From CAWAQA01 sp963784065 (lineage in GTDB: Bacteria > Acidobacteriota > Vicinamibacteria > Vicinamibacterales > UBA2999), in NCBI GenBank assembly GCA_963784065.1, contig CAWAQA010000001.1, positions 1-64,000 of the forward strand: a DNA stretch of 64,000 bases, read 5' to 3'. Below are positions 1 to 8,985 of the stretch, one piece after another; positions within the stretch are counted from its first letter, which is position 1; each line of letters opens with the position of its first letter. The position numbers and the translations under genes were made by a program. The notes beneath the pieces were generated by a model. The model did no database searches. It had not been told where the DNA came from and worked only from the letters and a program-made list of their open reading frames with translations.

Positions 1-461
1 CATCTCCTTCAATTCGCCCAGTCGATAGTGTCCCGACCGGGCTCAGTGGCGCGTCGATCGCCGCGACGGCTCCAAAGCCGACCATCGCGATCGCTTGGAG
101 CGGCAAGCCGTCAATCGGATGCGCCGCTCCGCGCAGCAAGCCATAACCAAGGAGCAAGGCGGCGAGACCGATGAGGATCCAAGTCGCGTCCAGGGAGGCG
201 ACACCAAACCTGTCGGCCGTGATGACGACGAAGGTTCCGAAGAAGAGCGGCCACGCGGAAGAGGGTTTCTTTAGCGCGGCTGCGCCGAGATACACAAAGC
301 CCGAAGCGGCGAGGACCGCGGCCAACTCGGTGCCGCTCAATCTGCCGAGTGGCATGAAGCCCGCCATGGCGAGCGCCATGGAGCCCGCCAAGCCGATGCC
401 CGCCAAGGTCGGCCACCAGCTCAAGGAACCCCCACCGCGTCTCGGTCGATTGCGAGCCCAT
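1..461 (-). CDS. Hypothetical multi-helix membrane protein (3' end outside window, frameshifted)
   Basis: Read leftward from an ATG at 461, the frame opens MGSQSTETRWG and then must shift at the G-run near 430. After the shift it continues as a clean hydrophobic protein (for example LAGIGLAGSMALAMAGF and ILIGLAALLLGYGLL) with no stop before the window edge. About four to five membrane segments can be seen. No family was recognised. An alternative start upstream at 533 gives a basic, low-complexity leader and is less convincing. The opposite-strand reading frames here are arginine- and proline-rich and look like shadows. Confidence 0.5.
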
Positions 462-656
462 GGGCCGCCTTGCCTTCCCAGCCACGAGTCCCAAGGTCAC
501 GTGTGCTGTTTTCGTCCCTTTACCCGTGCTCATCGGTGAACCGAGTCGTCAGTCGTGGCGCCTCCTCCCGGAGGACACCATTCTCTCAGCTTCAGCTGGC
601 CCAAACCGGCAGGCAGCCACAGGCTCACACGCGCGAATCTCACCGCGCGAAAGGGC

Positions 657-1223
657 CTACTGCGGAGTCGAGGACGGCGGCACGATGCCGTGGATGCGCA
701 TGTAGGTGACCAGGTTGCCGTAGTGCTCGTTGCCATGAGCGATGACCATGGTCAACTGGTTGGCTCGCACCACCTGACGCTGGTTCGGCGCGGTACCCAG
801 AGTCAGCATCTCCAACGCGTTCTCGTTGGTCAGCGCGGCAAACGCATCGTCACAGTAGGCGAAGGCTTCTTTGACCGCGGGTACCAGCGCCGCTTTATCG
901 GTGAGTTTGTCCAACGCCTTGCCGGCGGCCGGGTTGGCGCCGCCCTTGACCGCGCTGCAGAAGCCGTACTGCACATCAATGATGTGGCCGAGCAGGCCGG
1001 CGTAGGTCATGACCTCAGGCGCCGGCTTGAAGGGGAACTGCTCGGCCGGCATCTTTTCGGCAGAACCGATGATGTAGCGCTTGAGCGAGGCGTATTGCGC
1101 CTGAAGGAACGCTGGGTAGGTCTGCGGCGGCCGCGGCTGTGCGGGAGCCGGCGACTGGGCTGCCAGAGATGACGCCGTCAGAATCAGCATCAGGCTTGCG
1201 GAGGCAAGAGTACGGGCCGCCAT
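657..1223 (-). CDS. DinB-family secreted protein
   Basis: About 188 residues. The ATG at 1223 is preferred because it is directly followed by a signal peptide (MAARTLASASLMLILTAS, then cleavage near SLAAQ); the frame stays open further upstream to 1253. The mature part is a four-helix DinB-like domain: the helix-1 His is in GHIIDVQYG and a second pair lies in AHGNEHYGNL, the pattern of the DinB/YfiT metal-binding fold. Secreted DinB proteins of unknown substrate are common in Acidobacteriota. It stands alone, with about 150 bases to the next gene. The fold is well supported; the enzymatic role is unknown. Confidence 0.75.
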   Translation of the reverse strand: MAARTLASASLMLILTASSLAAQSPAPAQPRPPQTYPAFLQAQYASLKRYIIGSAEKMPAEQFPFKPAPEVMTYAGLLGHIIDVQYGFCSAVKGGANPAAGKALDKLTDKAALVPAVKEAFAYCDDAFAALTNENALEMLTLGTAPNQRQVVRANQLTMVIAHGNEHYGNLVTYMRIHGIVPPSSTPQ

Positions 1224-1373
1224 GGGCTCGATCCTAATACAGATGTCTCGCAAGTCCGACGGCGTTAGGCCGGATCGCGCGGCGTTCGAGCGATTGGGCC
1301 GCTACCTCCGCTTCCGATCTTTCACTGCTGTGCGCCGCTGGCAACCCGTCGACGTCGACCTCTCTCCGCCCCG

Positions 1374-2009
1374 TCAAAATCGCCAGTCGACACCAATGCT
1401 CGTCAGCAGGTTGTGCCCGACAAAGCCGTCTGTGGACTCACCGTTCGGACGAAGCGCCGCGAGGCTGTACCGCACGAGCAGGTCGCCGATATCAAAGCGA
1501 AGCCGCAAACGGCCATCGTCGTTCAGCCGAGTGCTGATGCCGCCGCCAAGATCCATCGCGAAGGCGGTATAGCCACTGGCCAGTCGGCAGCCGAGCGTGG
1601 CTGGAAAGATCAGCGTGCAGATCACCGAGTCCAGTTCCCCAAATCGCAGGAAGCCCACGCGACCTCGGCCGTAGACATCGAAGCGACCTCGCGTGATGCC
1701 AGATCGCGCGCCGACGAGGCCGAGCACGCGGTGTTGGCTGGCAATTGAATCGGTCTCGAACTCCGTCTCACCGGGAAACCACGCCAGCGTCCCGTCAATC
1801 GTGAGCTGCGGTGTCAGGTGCCAGGCGGCATCCATCCCGATGCCAACATCGGTGATCTCGAACTCACTGATGCGCAGGATGCTCAACTGGCCGCCGATCT
1901 CCACGGGGCGCTCGGCCGTTTGGGCGGCACTCGCTGATGCGTCGAGGATGATGACAATCACGCAGATCACCAGAACACTGCTCAGCCTGTGGACAGACGA
2001 ACCATTCAT
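1374..2009 (-). CDS. Outer-membrane beta-barrel protein
   Basis: A 211-residue protein with an N-terminal signal peptide (hydrophobic stretch VLVICVIVIILDASASA, cleaved near AAQ). It then shows alternating polar/hydrophobic strands with periodic glycines and ends IGVDWRF. The C-terminal aromatic Phe is the usual signal for the BAM insertion machinery. The size suggests an 8- to 10-stranded barrel of the OmpA/OmpW-like porin-family class. No ligand can be inferred. It follows the META-domain and beta-lactamase genes on the same strand with a gap of about 40 bases, so it may be the last gene of that operon. Confidence 0.7.
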   Translation of the reverse strand: MNGSSVHRLSSVLVICVIVIILDASASAAQTAERPVEIGGQLSILRISEFEITDVGIGMDAAWHLTPQLTIDGTLAWFPGETEFETDSIASQHRVLGLVGARSGITRGRFDVYGRGRVGFLRFGELDSVICTLIFPATLGCRLASGYTAFAMDLGGGISTRLNDDGRLRLRFDIGDLLVRYSLAALRPNGESTDGFVGHNLLTSIGVDWRF

Positions 2010-2051
2010 GCAGTACCTCCCGAACGAGACAAACGGCTCTTCCCCGCCTCG

Positions 2052-2439
2052 TCACGGGGAGCCCTGCGGGCAGGCGGCCAGCGTACATTGAAGTGCGCAT
2101 TGAGCGTCGAGCCTGAGAACTGATAGGCTCCGCCGCACCCATTGCAGTCAGACATGACTAGACGCCCATCCGTTTCAAACCGGAGCGTATAGCGAGAGGG
2201 ATGCAGTCGCTCGGCATTCCGCTGCGTTCGGCGACCGAACCGATCGACGACACGTGTGCCCGGCAATTCGACCCGACGCACTTCCTGCACCCCTCGGTTC
2301 GGCGTCCCGCTCATCGCGATCCAACGCTTGACCTCTTGGGAGAATCGCGAAGCTCGTACGCCAGGCTGAAAGTGCCATCCTCAACGCCGGATTCCCGATG
2401 CCGTCGTGCGAGCACGAACCGAATGAAACGCACGGTCAT
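2052..2439 (-). CDS. META-domain protein (frameshifted)
   Basis: The ATG at 2439 overlaps the stop of the beta-lactamase gene (ATGA), so the two are translationally coupled. The reconstructed protein of about 129 residues has the META/HslJ signature YTLRFETDGRLVMSDCNGC, then GGAYQFSG, and after one more frame change CTLAACP just before the stop at 2052. The conserved DCN and CTLxxCP cysteines are those of the META family, found in secreted or lipoprotein heat-shock and antibiotic-stress proteins. No signal peptide is visible, so the protein may be partial. Two indels, near 2335 and 2085, are needed. Confidence 0.5.
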
Positions 2440-3652
2440 GCGGACGCGAGTTCGTGGAACTTCGCGATGGCGCTCCACGCGCCCAGACCGATGCCACTCG
2501 CCATTTGCTCCAGCTCCAGCATGTTGTGCGTCAGAAAGATCAGGACAGCGTTGTCGCTCGGGTCCGCCTGCCACCAGCTGCCATACGCGCCGGGCCATCC
2601 GACAGTCCCGACAGCGCCGCGACATCTCAAGGGATCCGCCTTGTCGGGTTCCATCACCACCGCGACGCCCATGCCGTAACCGTGGCCGGCTGCGAACACC
2701 GGCATGCCCAGCATTCGAGCCGTCCGACGCTGGTCAGGCGTGAGCTGGTTCGAAGCCATCATGGCGCACGTTTCAGGGCGCAGCAGCCGCACGCCATCCA
2801 CCGCTCCACCGCCGAGGAAGATCCGGGCGAAGGCGAGATAGTCGTCCACCGTCGACCAGAGACCCTGACCTCCTGACTCGAAGGTCATCTCGTCGGGCCG
2901 TTCCGCGAGCGCGTGCCCGCCAGGCGCCGTCGTCAACCGGTCAACTTCCCCTCGGCGTCGAACCCGCAGAGGCCCGCCCGGCGAGTTCGCTTCTCTCGAG
3001 GAACGACGAAGCCCGTGTCGCGCATGCCCAGCGGCCTGAAGATGCGCCGCTCGAGGACATCACCGAGAGAGGCGTCTTCGAGACGCGCGATGAGAAGGCC
3101 GAGCAGGTCGGTTGAAAGTCCGTAGTGAAAGCCAACCCCCGGCTGATCGATCAAAGGCAGAGTGGCGAGTCGTGCGATCCACGCATCGGGGCCGAGGACG
3201 TTGTCGATCGTGCCGCCGAGTGCTTCGGCACAGGCGCGAGAGATCGGACCACGATGAAACTCGCCGTAGGTGAGGCCCGAGCGGTGGGTCAGGAGATCGC
3301 CGAACGTGATCGGCCGCTCTGCCGCATCCGTTTGGTCCAGAGGCCCATTCGGATCGCGCAGGACGCGAAGGCCTGCGAGTTCTGGAGCATGGCGCGCGAT
3401 TGGCTCGTCCAGTGCGAAGCGGCCTTCGTCGTACAGCATCAGGGCGGCCACGGTCGTCAGCGGCTTCGTCATTGATGCGATGCGAAAAATCGTGTCCCGC
3501 TCGACGGGTAGGTTCGTCACTAGATCCCGACGGCCCAAGCACGCCGTGTGCACGACGCGTCCGTCCCGCCAGACGAGAGTTGCGGCGCCCGCGAGAGCTC
3601 CGCCATCCACATAGGCTCGAAGAGCCGCTTCGATCGAATTTCCGTGAGACAT
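2436..3652 (-). CDS. Class C beta-lactamase-like serine hydrolase (one frameshift)
   Basis: About 405 residues after joining two frames near 2935. The first part carries the catalytic SxxK motif as SMTK (Ser60, Lys63) and the Tyr-containing motif as YGLS (Tyr177), the Y-x-S variant seen in EstB-like esterases and family VIII carboxylesterases rather than the YxN of true AmpC enzymes. No signal peptide is present, which also favours a cytoplasmic esterase or transesterase. The C-terminal part, with GGQGLWSTVDDYLAFARI, is typical of the fold. The start ATG at 3652 lies just beside a palindromic operator shared with the divergent tetR-type gene, so the enzyme is probably repressed by that regulator. 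Confidence 0.8.
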
Positions 3653-3658
3653 GGCAAT

Positions 3659-3674
3659 ATAATATTGATATTAT
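3659..3674. promoter_or_regulatory. Palindromic operator between hydrolase and TetR genes
   Basis: ATAATATTGATATTAT is a perfect inverted repeat (7-bp arms, 2-bp centre) in an AT-rich divergent region of only 49 bases, in strong contrast with the GC-rich surroundings. It overlaps the -35 element proposed for the TetR gene and sits 7 bases from the hydrolase start. It is the natural candidate site for the adjacent TetR-family repressor. Confidence 0.6.
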
Positions 3675-3693
3675 TAAATAGATAACATATTTT
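3665..3693 (+). promoter_or_regulatory. Sigma-70-like promoter of the TetR gene
   Basis: TTGATA (3665-3670) and TATTTT (3688-3693) are separated by exactly 17 bases. The ATG follows 8 bases after the -10 box, so the transcript would be leaderless or nearly so; no Shine-Dalgarno sequence is visible. Confidence 0.45.
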
Positions 3694-3701
3694 ATTGTCC
3701 G

Positions 3702-4372
3702 ATGACAGTGCAAGGCACGGAATCCGGGAGGCGTGGACCCAAAGGTGACAAGCGTGATCGCACGCGAGCCAGGCTGCTCGATGCGGCGAGGGCGATCGTT
3801 CGGGAAAAGGGCTTCGCGCGCACCACTCTCGAAGCGGTTGCGCGGCGCGCCGGCATGACCACAGGGGCGATCTACGGGAACTTCAAGAACCGGGACGAGC
3901 TCTTCATCGCGCTCGGCCAGACCTACTGGGCTCCGGTGACCCCACGGGTCAAACCTGGCGCGACATTCGCCGAGGTCATGCACGCCATGGCGGAGGCGAC
4001 CCTCGAGGCGATCCCGGAGCGGACGACGGCTGCGGTAGGACGGTTGACGGGCTGGCTTACGCGCTGACGAGCCCGAATTTGCGCGCGCGAGTTCGCGAGA
4101 TCACCGCCGGCAGTTATGAGCTCGGCGCGGAATGGCTGCGTACCCTCGGAGATGAACGCGAACTACCCATGCCGCCGGAGCACCTGGTGTGTGTGATTCA
4201 CGCGCTGATCGAAGGACTCGTGCTGCAACGAATTCTGACCCCGGAGCTGTGTCCTGACGAAGTGTTCTTCGCGGCATTCGAGGCCCTGGCCCATCACCGC
4301 AGGGAGCCCAATCTCAACGCGACACCAGTCGTCGAAGAGCCGGGTGCCGGGAAGGGCCCCGCGTCCGACTAG
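3702..4372 (+). CDS. TetR/AcrR-family transcriptional regulator (frameshifted)
   Basis: The N-terminal helix-turn-helix is clear: RARLLDAARAIVREKGF followed by TTLEAVARRAGMTTGAIYGN and FKNRDELF (about residues 20-70). The frame then breaks near 4050 and resumes as NLRARVREITAGSYELGAEW, giving a ligand-binding domain and a total of about 220 residues, normal for the family. It is transcribed divergently from the beta-lactamase-like hydrolase over a short palindrome, the usual arrangement of a local autoregulated repressor. The inducer is unknown. Confidence 0.75.
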
Positions 4373-4593
4373 AATCGCTTCTGCGCGGCAATGGTATTCG
4401 AGCGCGGCTCGCCGTCGATCGGACCAGGGTTGCTCTCCGACAGAAACAACGCCGGCTGCACCAGGCAAGCGCGCTCGCGCTTCTCGCCTTTCGTCAGACC
4501 AGGCGCTTCACAGTTGACCATACCGCACACTGTCACGACGCCAGCGTCGTCGGGCCGAACGTGCCCAACGACGCGTCGTGTCCAGACTGCCAA
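4369..4593 (-). CDS. Small hypothetical protein (doubtful)
   Basis: An open frame of up to about 80 codons lies tail-to-tail with the TetR gene. It contains GVVTVCGMVNCEAPGLTKGE and ends NTIAAQKRF, with a more natural composition than the opposite frames. No family, signal peptide or ribosome-binding site was recognised; the only ATG is internal and a TTG would be needed at 4593. It may be the tail of a broken gene. Confidence 0.25.
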   Translation of the reverse strand: MAVWTRRVVGHVRPDDAGVVTVCGMVNCEAPGLTKGEKRERACLVQPALFLSESNPGPIDGEPRSNTIAAQKRF

Positions 4594-4662
4594 CGGCGCC
4601 AGGACGATGGTCCGCGACTAGCAGTGTGCTTTTCACAGCGGCGCGATCTATATACTTCCGTC

Positions 4663-5958
4663 ATGTCCGGTGAGCGCGCGCCAGGGTCCTTGGGGTTAGA
4701 ACCACGCCCGGCGCTAATCGATCTTGGAACGGCGGCTCTCATCCCCACGCCAGGCCCGCGCTCGATCGGCTTCGACGACGGTTGGAACAGCCGGTCGGAG
4801 CGAAATGTCGCGCGGGGTGCGGTCGAAATTCTTACGGATGGGGCCGTCGCCAGTGTTGAGGATCTCAACAAGGCCGTCGCGGATTTCGCTCGGGGCGAGA
4901 CGTGGTCTTCGCGCAGCCGGTCGTATTCCGGCTCCTTGGCCAATACAGCTTTGGCCTGGGCGTCGTCTACGGCATCGGTGAGAACGTTGTCACCAGCGTC
5001 GTCGAGCTCCTGCTGCTCGTCAAGACGCTCCTGCTCGCCGACTTGTACGATCGCTCGCAACAGCCCATCTTTTCGGCCGCATCGCTCAATCCTGTGGCGC
5101 TCTTCCAGCGCCTCATGGCCGAAGCCTCCATGCGCACCTTCCGCGGCGTGCTTGAAGAGGCACACCGGGAACGCGACGCGCTGATCGAAGAGCTTCGCTA
5201 CGCCATGACCCACATCGGCGAAGTTCTAGGGACCATCAAGAACAGCTATGTCGCGAAATGGAACCGGTTCGAGACGCTGGTGCAAAACCGAACGCTTGGG
5301 AGCCAGTTCGAAGCCGGTCGGATTTTCGGTGAAGTGCTGATAGAGGTTGTCGCGGTGATCGGCGGCGGTACAGCAGCGGTGAGAGCGGCAGGGAAGATCC
5401 CGAGACTCGCAAAGCTCGCACGATTGAAGATTCCCGCAAAGTCCACGGGTCGCGTCTTGCCAGCGGCCGAAAGTGCGTCCACCCGCGAAATGGCGGCGAC
5501 ACCGAGCCAGATGCGTCCCGCGCCCATGGCGGACGCCATTCCAGAGAAGCCAACGTCAGCCGGCGCAGGTCCGGAGGTCGCCGGTTCGATTCGAAACGTC
5601 AACCCACTCGGGTAGTACGACGAATTGCGTGAATTGCTCGATTGCCACGGATGCCACGCTCGGGGGACGCCCAGCCAGTGCCCTCGCTTCGGGCCCGACG
5701 CCGATCAGCGTGCTCGAGGCTACCTATGGCCGCCAATTTGCCCGCGTCACCGGCCCCTCGGCAATCGAAACGGAACTCTTGAACGCGGGTCCCGGAGCCC
5801 GAGGGATCATCTTTGGATCACGCGGGCCCGGACAGGTCGGCCACGTCTTCAACGGTGTCAATCAGGCCGGCGTTGTGCGTTTCCTCGACGGCCAGACCGG
5901 AACCGTAGCGTCGTTTCAGGGATTTAGGGATCTCTATTTCCTGCCCACATGGCCCTAG
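4663..5958 (+). CDS. Polymorphic toxin with C-terminal papain-fold (Tox-PL, glutamine deamidase type) domain (frameshifted)
   Basis: Three frames join into one protein of about 430 residues (shifts near 4905 and 5613). The N-terminal part is unassigned. The middle carries a long hydrophobic segment (LGQYSFGLGVVYGIGENVV, then VVELLLLVKTLLLADLY), a helical region with FRGVLEEAHRERDALIEEL, and a second hydrophobic stretch near VLIEVVAVIGGGTAAV. The C-terminal 110 residues hold STTNCVNCSIATDATL, GPGQVGHVFNGVN and VVRFLDGQTG, which supply the Cys, His and Asp of the papain-like Tox-PL fold used by bacterial protein-glutamine deamidases. The toxin stop is followed 3 bases later by an Imm35-like gene, the classic toxin-immunity order. 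A -10-like TATATA at 4649-4654 lies just before the ATG. The secretion route is not evident: no PAAR, VgrG or RHS repeats are seen. Confidence 0.7.
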
Positions 5959-5961
5959 TTT

Positions 5962-6318
5962 ATGACCAAGAGCGAAGCGGAACACGTTGCGCGCGAGTAC
6001 GTGAAAGCCAGAGAAGGCGAGGCCGGTTGTGAGCTCGTGTTGATGGATCAGCAGACGCTCGAACGGCCCTTCGGATGGGTCTTCTTCTACGATGCGAAGC
6101 GCCACCTTGAGACAGGGGATTTTCGGCATGCGCTTGCTGGCAACGCGCCGATTGTGATCATGAAGGCGGACGGTCGAATTCACGAGACGGGCACCGCGTT
6201 CCCATTGGAGCACTATCTCAAGGATATACGGCGGCTAGACACTCACGGTTTGACGCCTCAGCTCTTCTACCAGAGAACACCGACGCAACGACTCGTTAGA
6301 TTCGGTTTGTTGCTGTGA
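5962..6318 (+). CDS. Imm35-type immunity protein (YrhB-like)
   Basis: An intact 118-residue cytoplasmic protein starting 3 bases after the toxin stop. The core GWVFFYDAKRHLETGD, the AGNAPIVIMKADGRIHETGT segment and the LEHYLKDI helix match the Imm35/YrhB pattern (tryptophan followed by FFY, then a PI(V/I) strand and a small-molecule-like turn). Imm35 proteins are known partners of Tox-PL and other peptidase-fold toxins in polymorphic toxin systems. It should neutralise the cognate toxin by direct binding. The start ATG has no obvious Shine-Dalgarno, consistent with coupling to the upstream frame. Confidence 0.7.
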   Translation: MTKSEAEHVAREYVKAREGEAGCELVLMDQQTLERPFGWVFFYDAKRHLETGDFRHALAGNAPIVIMKADGRIHETGTAFPLEHYLKDIRRLDTHGLTPQLFYQRTPTQRLVRFGLLL

Positions 6319-6807
6319 GTGCGAAAGATGGGCCGGTCGGTCGCGATCGTCGCGGAGGTCACGGGCGGACACGACACGAAGGCACCGACCGTTGGGCGCG
6401 ACCACCTCTCCGATCCGCGAACGTATATTCCCCTTCGCGAGCGTCGCCCTGCAGGCTCTCCTTCCCGGCACGATCGGTCAGGTCCACCACCCATTCCTTG
6501 GAACCATGCCTCGCCATCGGGGCGATCACGCACCGTCGTCGGTTGATCTGGCTGCCCCATAGCCATACCGGCGATGCCGCGATGTAGATCGCGGCGTCCG
6601 TCTGACCGGGAAGCGCAAACGGCTCGTGGGGATCGAGCCGAGCGCCCTCACCGCCGGCTGTCACTCCCGGGTGTTGCCCAGCGTTCCTTCGTCCTCGGAT
6701 CGGCCGATGCTTCAGAAAAACGCGGCAGTTCCGTGAACCCCGTGCTGGCGGCCATTTTGCCAGTTGAGGTCTTGCGTTACGGTTTCGGCGACCCGCAATG
6801 TTCTGGC
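6319..6807. other. Region without a confident gene
   Basis: No convincing gene was found. The minus strand has a stretch near 6385-6560 whose translation (CVIAPMARHGSKEWVVDLTD, GKESLQGDAREGEYTF) looks more protein-like than chance, and 6458-6492 resembles 12898-12933. It may hold a decayed gene or the upstream control region of the kinase. Confidence 0.3.
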
Positions 6808-8619
6808 GTGGCGCAGGGAAGGAAAACGGCCACGGAATTGATCGATGCTCAGCATGAACAGCTGCTGAATCGCGAAATCGCGGCTCGGAGAAGCGCCGGA
6901 CCCGAGGGACGGTCCGCCGGGGCATCGCTCCGTACGGTGTTGTATGTCCTCGCGACCGCCGTCTGCTATTACGCCGCCACGCAGGTCGCCTGGGCGCTGT
7001 GTTTCCCCGACAGCAAAGTCTCGCTTTTCTTTCCCCCGCACGCCGTCCTCGTTTCCATTCTGCTATTCGTTCCCACTCGGCAGTGGTGGGCCTATACTCT
7101 CGCGGCCGCGAGCGCTCATTTTCTGGCGACTCAGCAGGCGCACTGGCCGACCGTGTACGCATTGCACTGCGAGGTTTTCGACGCTGTCCAGAATGTCGGG
7201 GCAGCCGCGGGGATTCGCATGCTGATCAAGTCTCCCCTCAAAGCCATCACGCTTCGTGACGCGATTCTCTTCGTCCTCATCGCAGTGGTACTCGTTCCTT
7301 TTGGGACCGCCTTTTGGGGGGCTTCCTTTACGGTCTCCTACGGTTTCGGCACCCACTATTGGATCGAATGGCGCAATCTGGGAATCTCGAATGCGGTCAC
7401 GGCCGTCGTCCTGATCCCGGCCCTTCTGCTGGGTGCACACCATCTGTTCGTCAGACGCCCGAGAGCCCGATCCCCCCGACGCGTGCTGGAAGCGGCTCTC
7501 GTCGGTGCGTGTCTGGTGGCGCTGGGAATCTTCGTATTCGATAAGACGCCCGCGGGTGACAGCACTTCGCCCGCTCTCTTATATACGCCGATTCCTCTGC
7601 TCATCTGGGCGGCGCTCCGCTTTGGCCTTGGCGGAATCAGCGCGTCGATGTTGATCGTTACTTTCCAGGCGATCTGGGGAACCATGCACGGGCACGGCCC
7701 GTTCCTGGCCCAAACCCCCGCCGAGAATGCGACGGCGCTGCAGCTGTTCCTCATGGTGACAGCCACTCCGCTGATGCTGCTCGCGGTTGTCATCGAGGCG
7801 GAAAGGCGCACGGAGCATGCGCTGCGCCAGTCGTACGAGCAGAACCAGGACCTCGCCGGCCGCTTGATCAACGCCCAGGAGGATGAACGCGCGCGCATCG
7901 CGCGGGACCTGCACGACGACCTGAGCCAGCAGCTCGCGGGCGTGGCCATCATGCTGAGTGGCCTCAAACGCAAGGTCGGCAAACCGGGCGCCGAGCCAGA
8001 GGTCGAACAAACCTTCGCCACACTGCAGGACCGGACGGCCGCGGCCGCGACAACCGTGAGAAATCTGTCGCACGAGCTGCATCCCGGTGTGCTGAAGCAC
8101 TCGGGTCTGACGGCGACGTTGCGAGGTCACTGCGCCGACATCGAGCGTCACCATCAGGTCACTGTGACCTTCAATCCGGGAGACGGCCTCGACTCGCTCG
8201 ATTCCGACGTCGCGCTCTGCCTGTTCCGCGTGGTGCAGGAAGCCTTGACCAACGTCGTTCGGCACGCGCGCGCGGACTCGATTTGCGTGAGCGTCATGAC
8301 TGCGACCGAGAGCGTCGAGCTGAACATCGTGGACGACGGTGTCGGATTCGTCGCCAGCGAGCGCACGAGAGGCGGTTTAGGGCTGCAAAGCATTCATGAA
8401 CGCGTGCGGTTCATGCAAGGTCACGTCGGCGTCGACTCGCGGCCAGGCAAGGGCACGAAAGTGCTGGTTCGGATCCCGATCGGCGCAGCACAGAACAAGC
8501 TCGTCAGGGCTCCTGACCCGATCGTCGATAGCGCCGGGCGAAGCCGTAGCCAGGCGATATTCCGAGCCGTGCGAACTGCAGATGCGCCGACGAGGGATCG
8601 CTCGGAGCAGCGGCAGTGA
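6808..8619 (+). CDS. MASE1-domain histidine kinase, NarL/DegS type (HisKA_3)
   Basis: About 604 residues from a GTG at 6808; the frame is open from 6574 and the true start is uncertain. About eight membrane helices form a MASE1 sensor (for example VSLFFPPHAVLVSILLFVP and LLYTPIPLLIWAALRFGLGG). A HisKA_3 dimerisation motif follows, ERARIARDLHDDLSQQLAG, with the phosphoacceptor His near residue 368. A HATPase domain comes last with the N-box (VVQEALTNVVRHA), DDGVGF, and GGLGLQSIHERV. Such kinases usually pair with a LuxR-type response regulator, but none is next to this gene, so it is an orphan here. The ligand is unknown. Confidence 0.85.
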   Translation: MAQGRKTATELIDAQHEQLLNREIAARRSAGPEGRSAGASLRTVLYVLATAVCYYAATQVAWALCFPDSKVSLFFPPHAVLVSILLFVPTRQWWAYTLAAASAHFLATQQAHWPTVYALHCEVFDAVQNVGAAAGIRMLIKSPLKAITLRDAILFVLIAVVLVPFGTAFWGASFTVSYGFGTHYWIEWRNLGISNAVTAVVLIPALLLGAHHLFVRRPRARSPRRVLEAALVGACLVALGIFVFDKTPAGDSTSPALLYTPIPLLIWAALRFGLGGISASMLIVTFQAIWGTMHGHGPFLAQTPAENATALQLFLMVTATPLMLLAVVIEAERRTEHALRQSYEQNQDLAGRLINAQEDERARIARDLHDDLSQQLAGVAIMLSGLKRKVGKPGAEPEVEQTFATLQDRTAAAATTVRNLSHELHPGVLKHSGLTATLRGHCADIERHHQVTVTFNPGDGLDSLDSDVALCLFRVVQEALTNVVRHARADSICVSVMTATESVELNIVDDGVGFVASERTRGGLGLQSIHERVRFMQGHVGVDSRPGKGTKVLVRIPIGAAQNKLVRAPDPIVDSAGRSRSQAIFRAVRTADAPTRDRSEQRQ

Positions 8620-8985
8620 GAATTGGTTCTATGTCAGATCAGAACTGTGTCAGATGCCCACTGAATCCGGCGGCAAATAACTTGGCTTACAGGGGACACT
8701 CCGATGTAGACACGGCGGGCACACGGGAGACCTCGGACCTTCCATCTCACGATATTTCGGAACTGAATTCACCGCCTTCGGATTCCCTCGAGCAAAATCC
8801 AACAGAAACACGCCGCCACTACACATCGGGGCCGCGCACAATTCTTGCGTGAACGGCGCCGACCGAGCGGTCGGATGGGAAATCTACCGGTATGCGCTGA
8901 ACGTATGTTCGCAGGGATCGGCCCACCATGCTTCGGTTCGTCGTCCACGTGCCGTCTTTCTCGCAGTTCTTTGAGGAGTCCATCC
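8620..8985. other. Intergenic region, no gene seen
   Basis: 366 bases between the kinase and the HAF-repeat gene. Two near-direct copies of TGTCAGATCAGAACTGTGTCAGATG sub-blocks (TGTCAGAT at 8632 and 8648) occur at the start. No conserved protein or RNA was recognised. The 3' part presumably holds the promoter of the gene that starts at 8986. Confidence 0.3.

Noticed and set aside
8620..8720. Possible insertion-sequence end
   Set aside because: Two short TGTCAGAT copies are present, but no transposase, terminal inverted repeat pair or target duplication could be seen.
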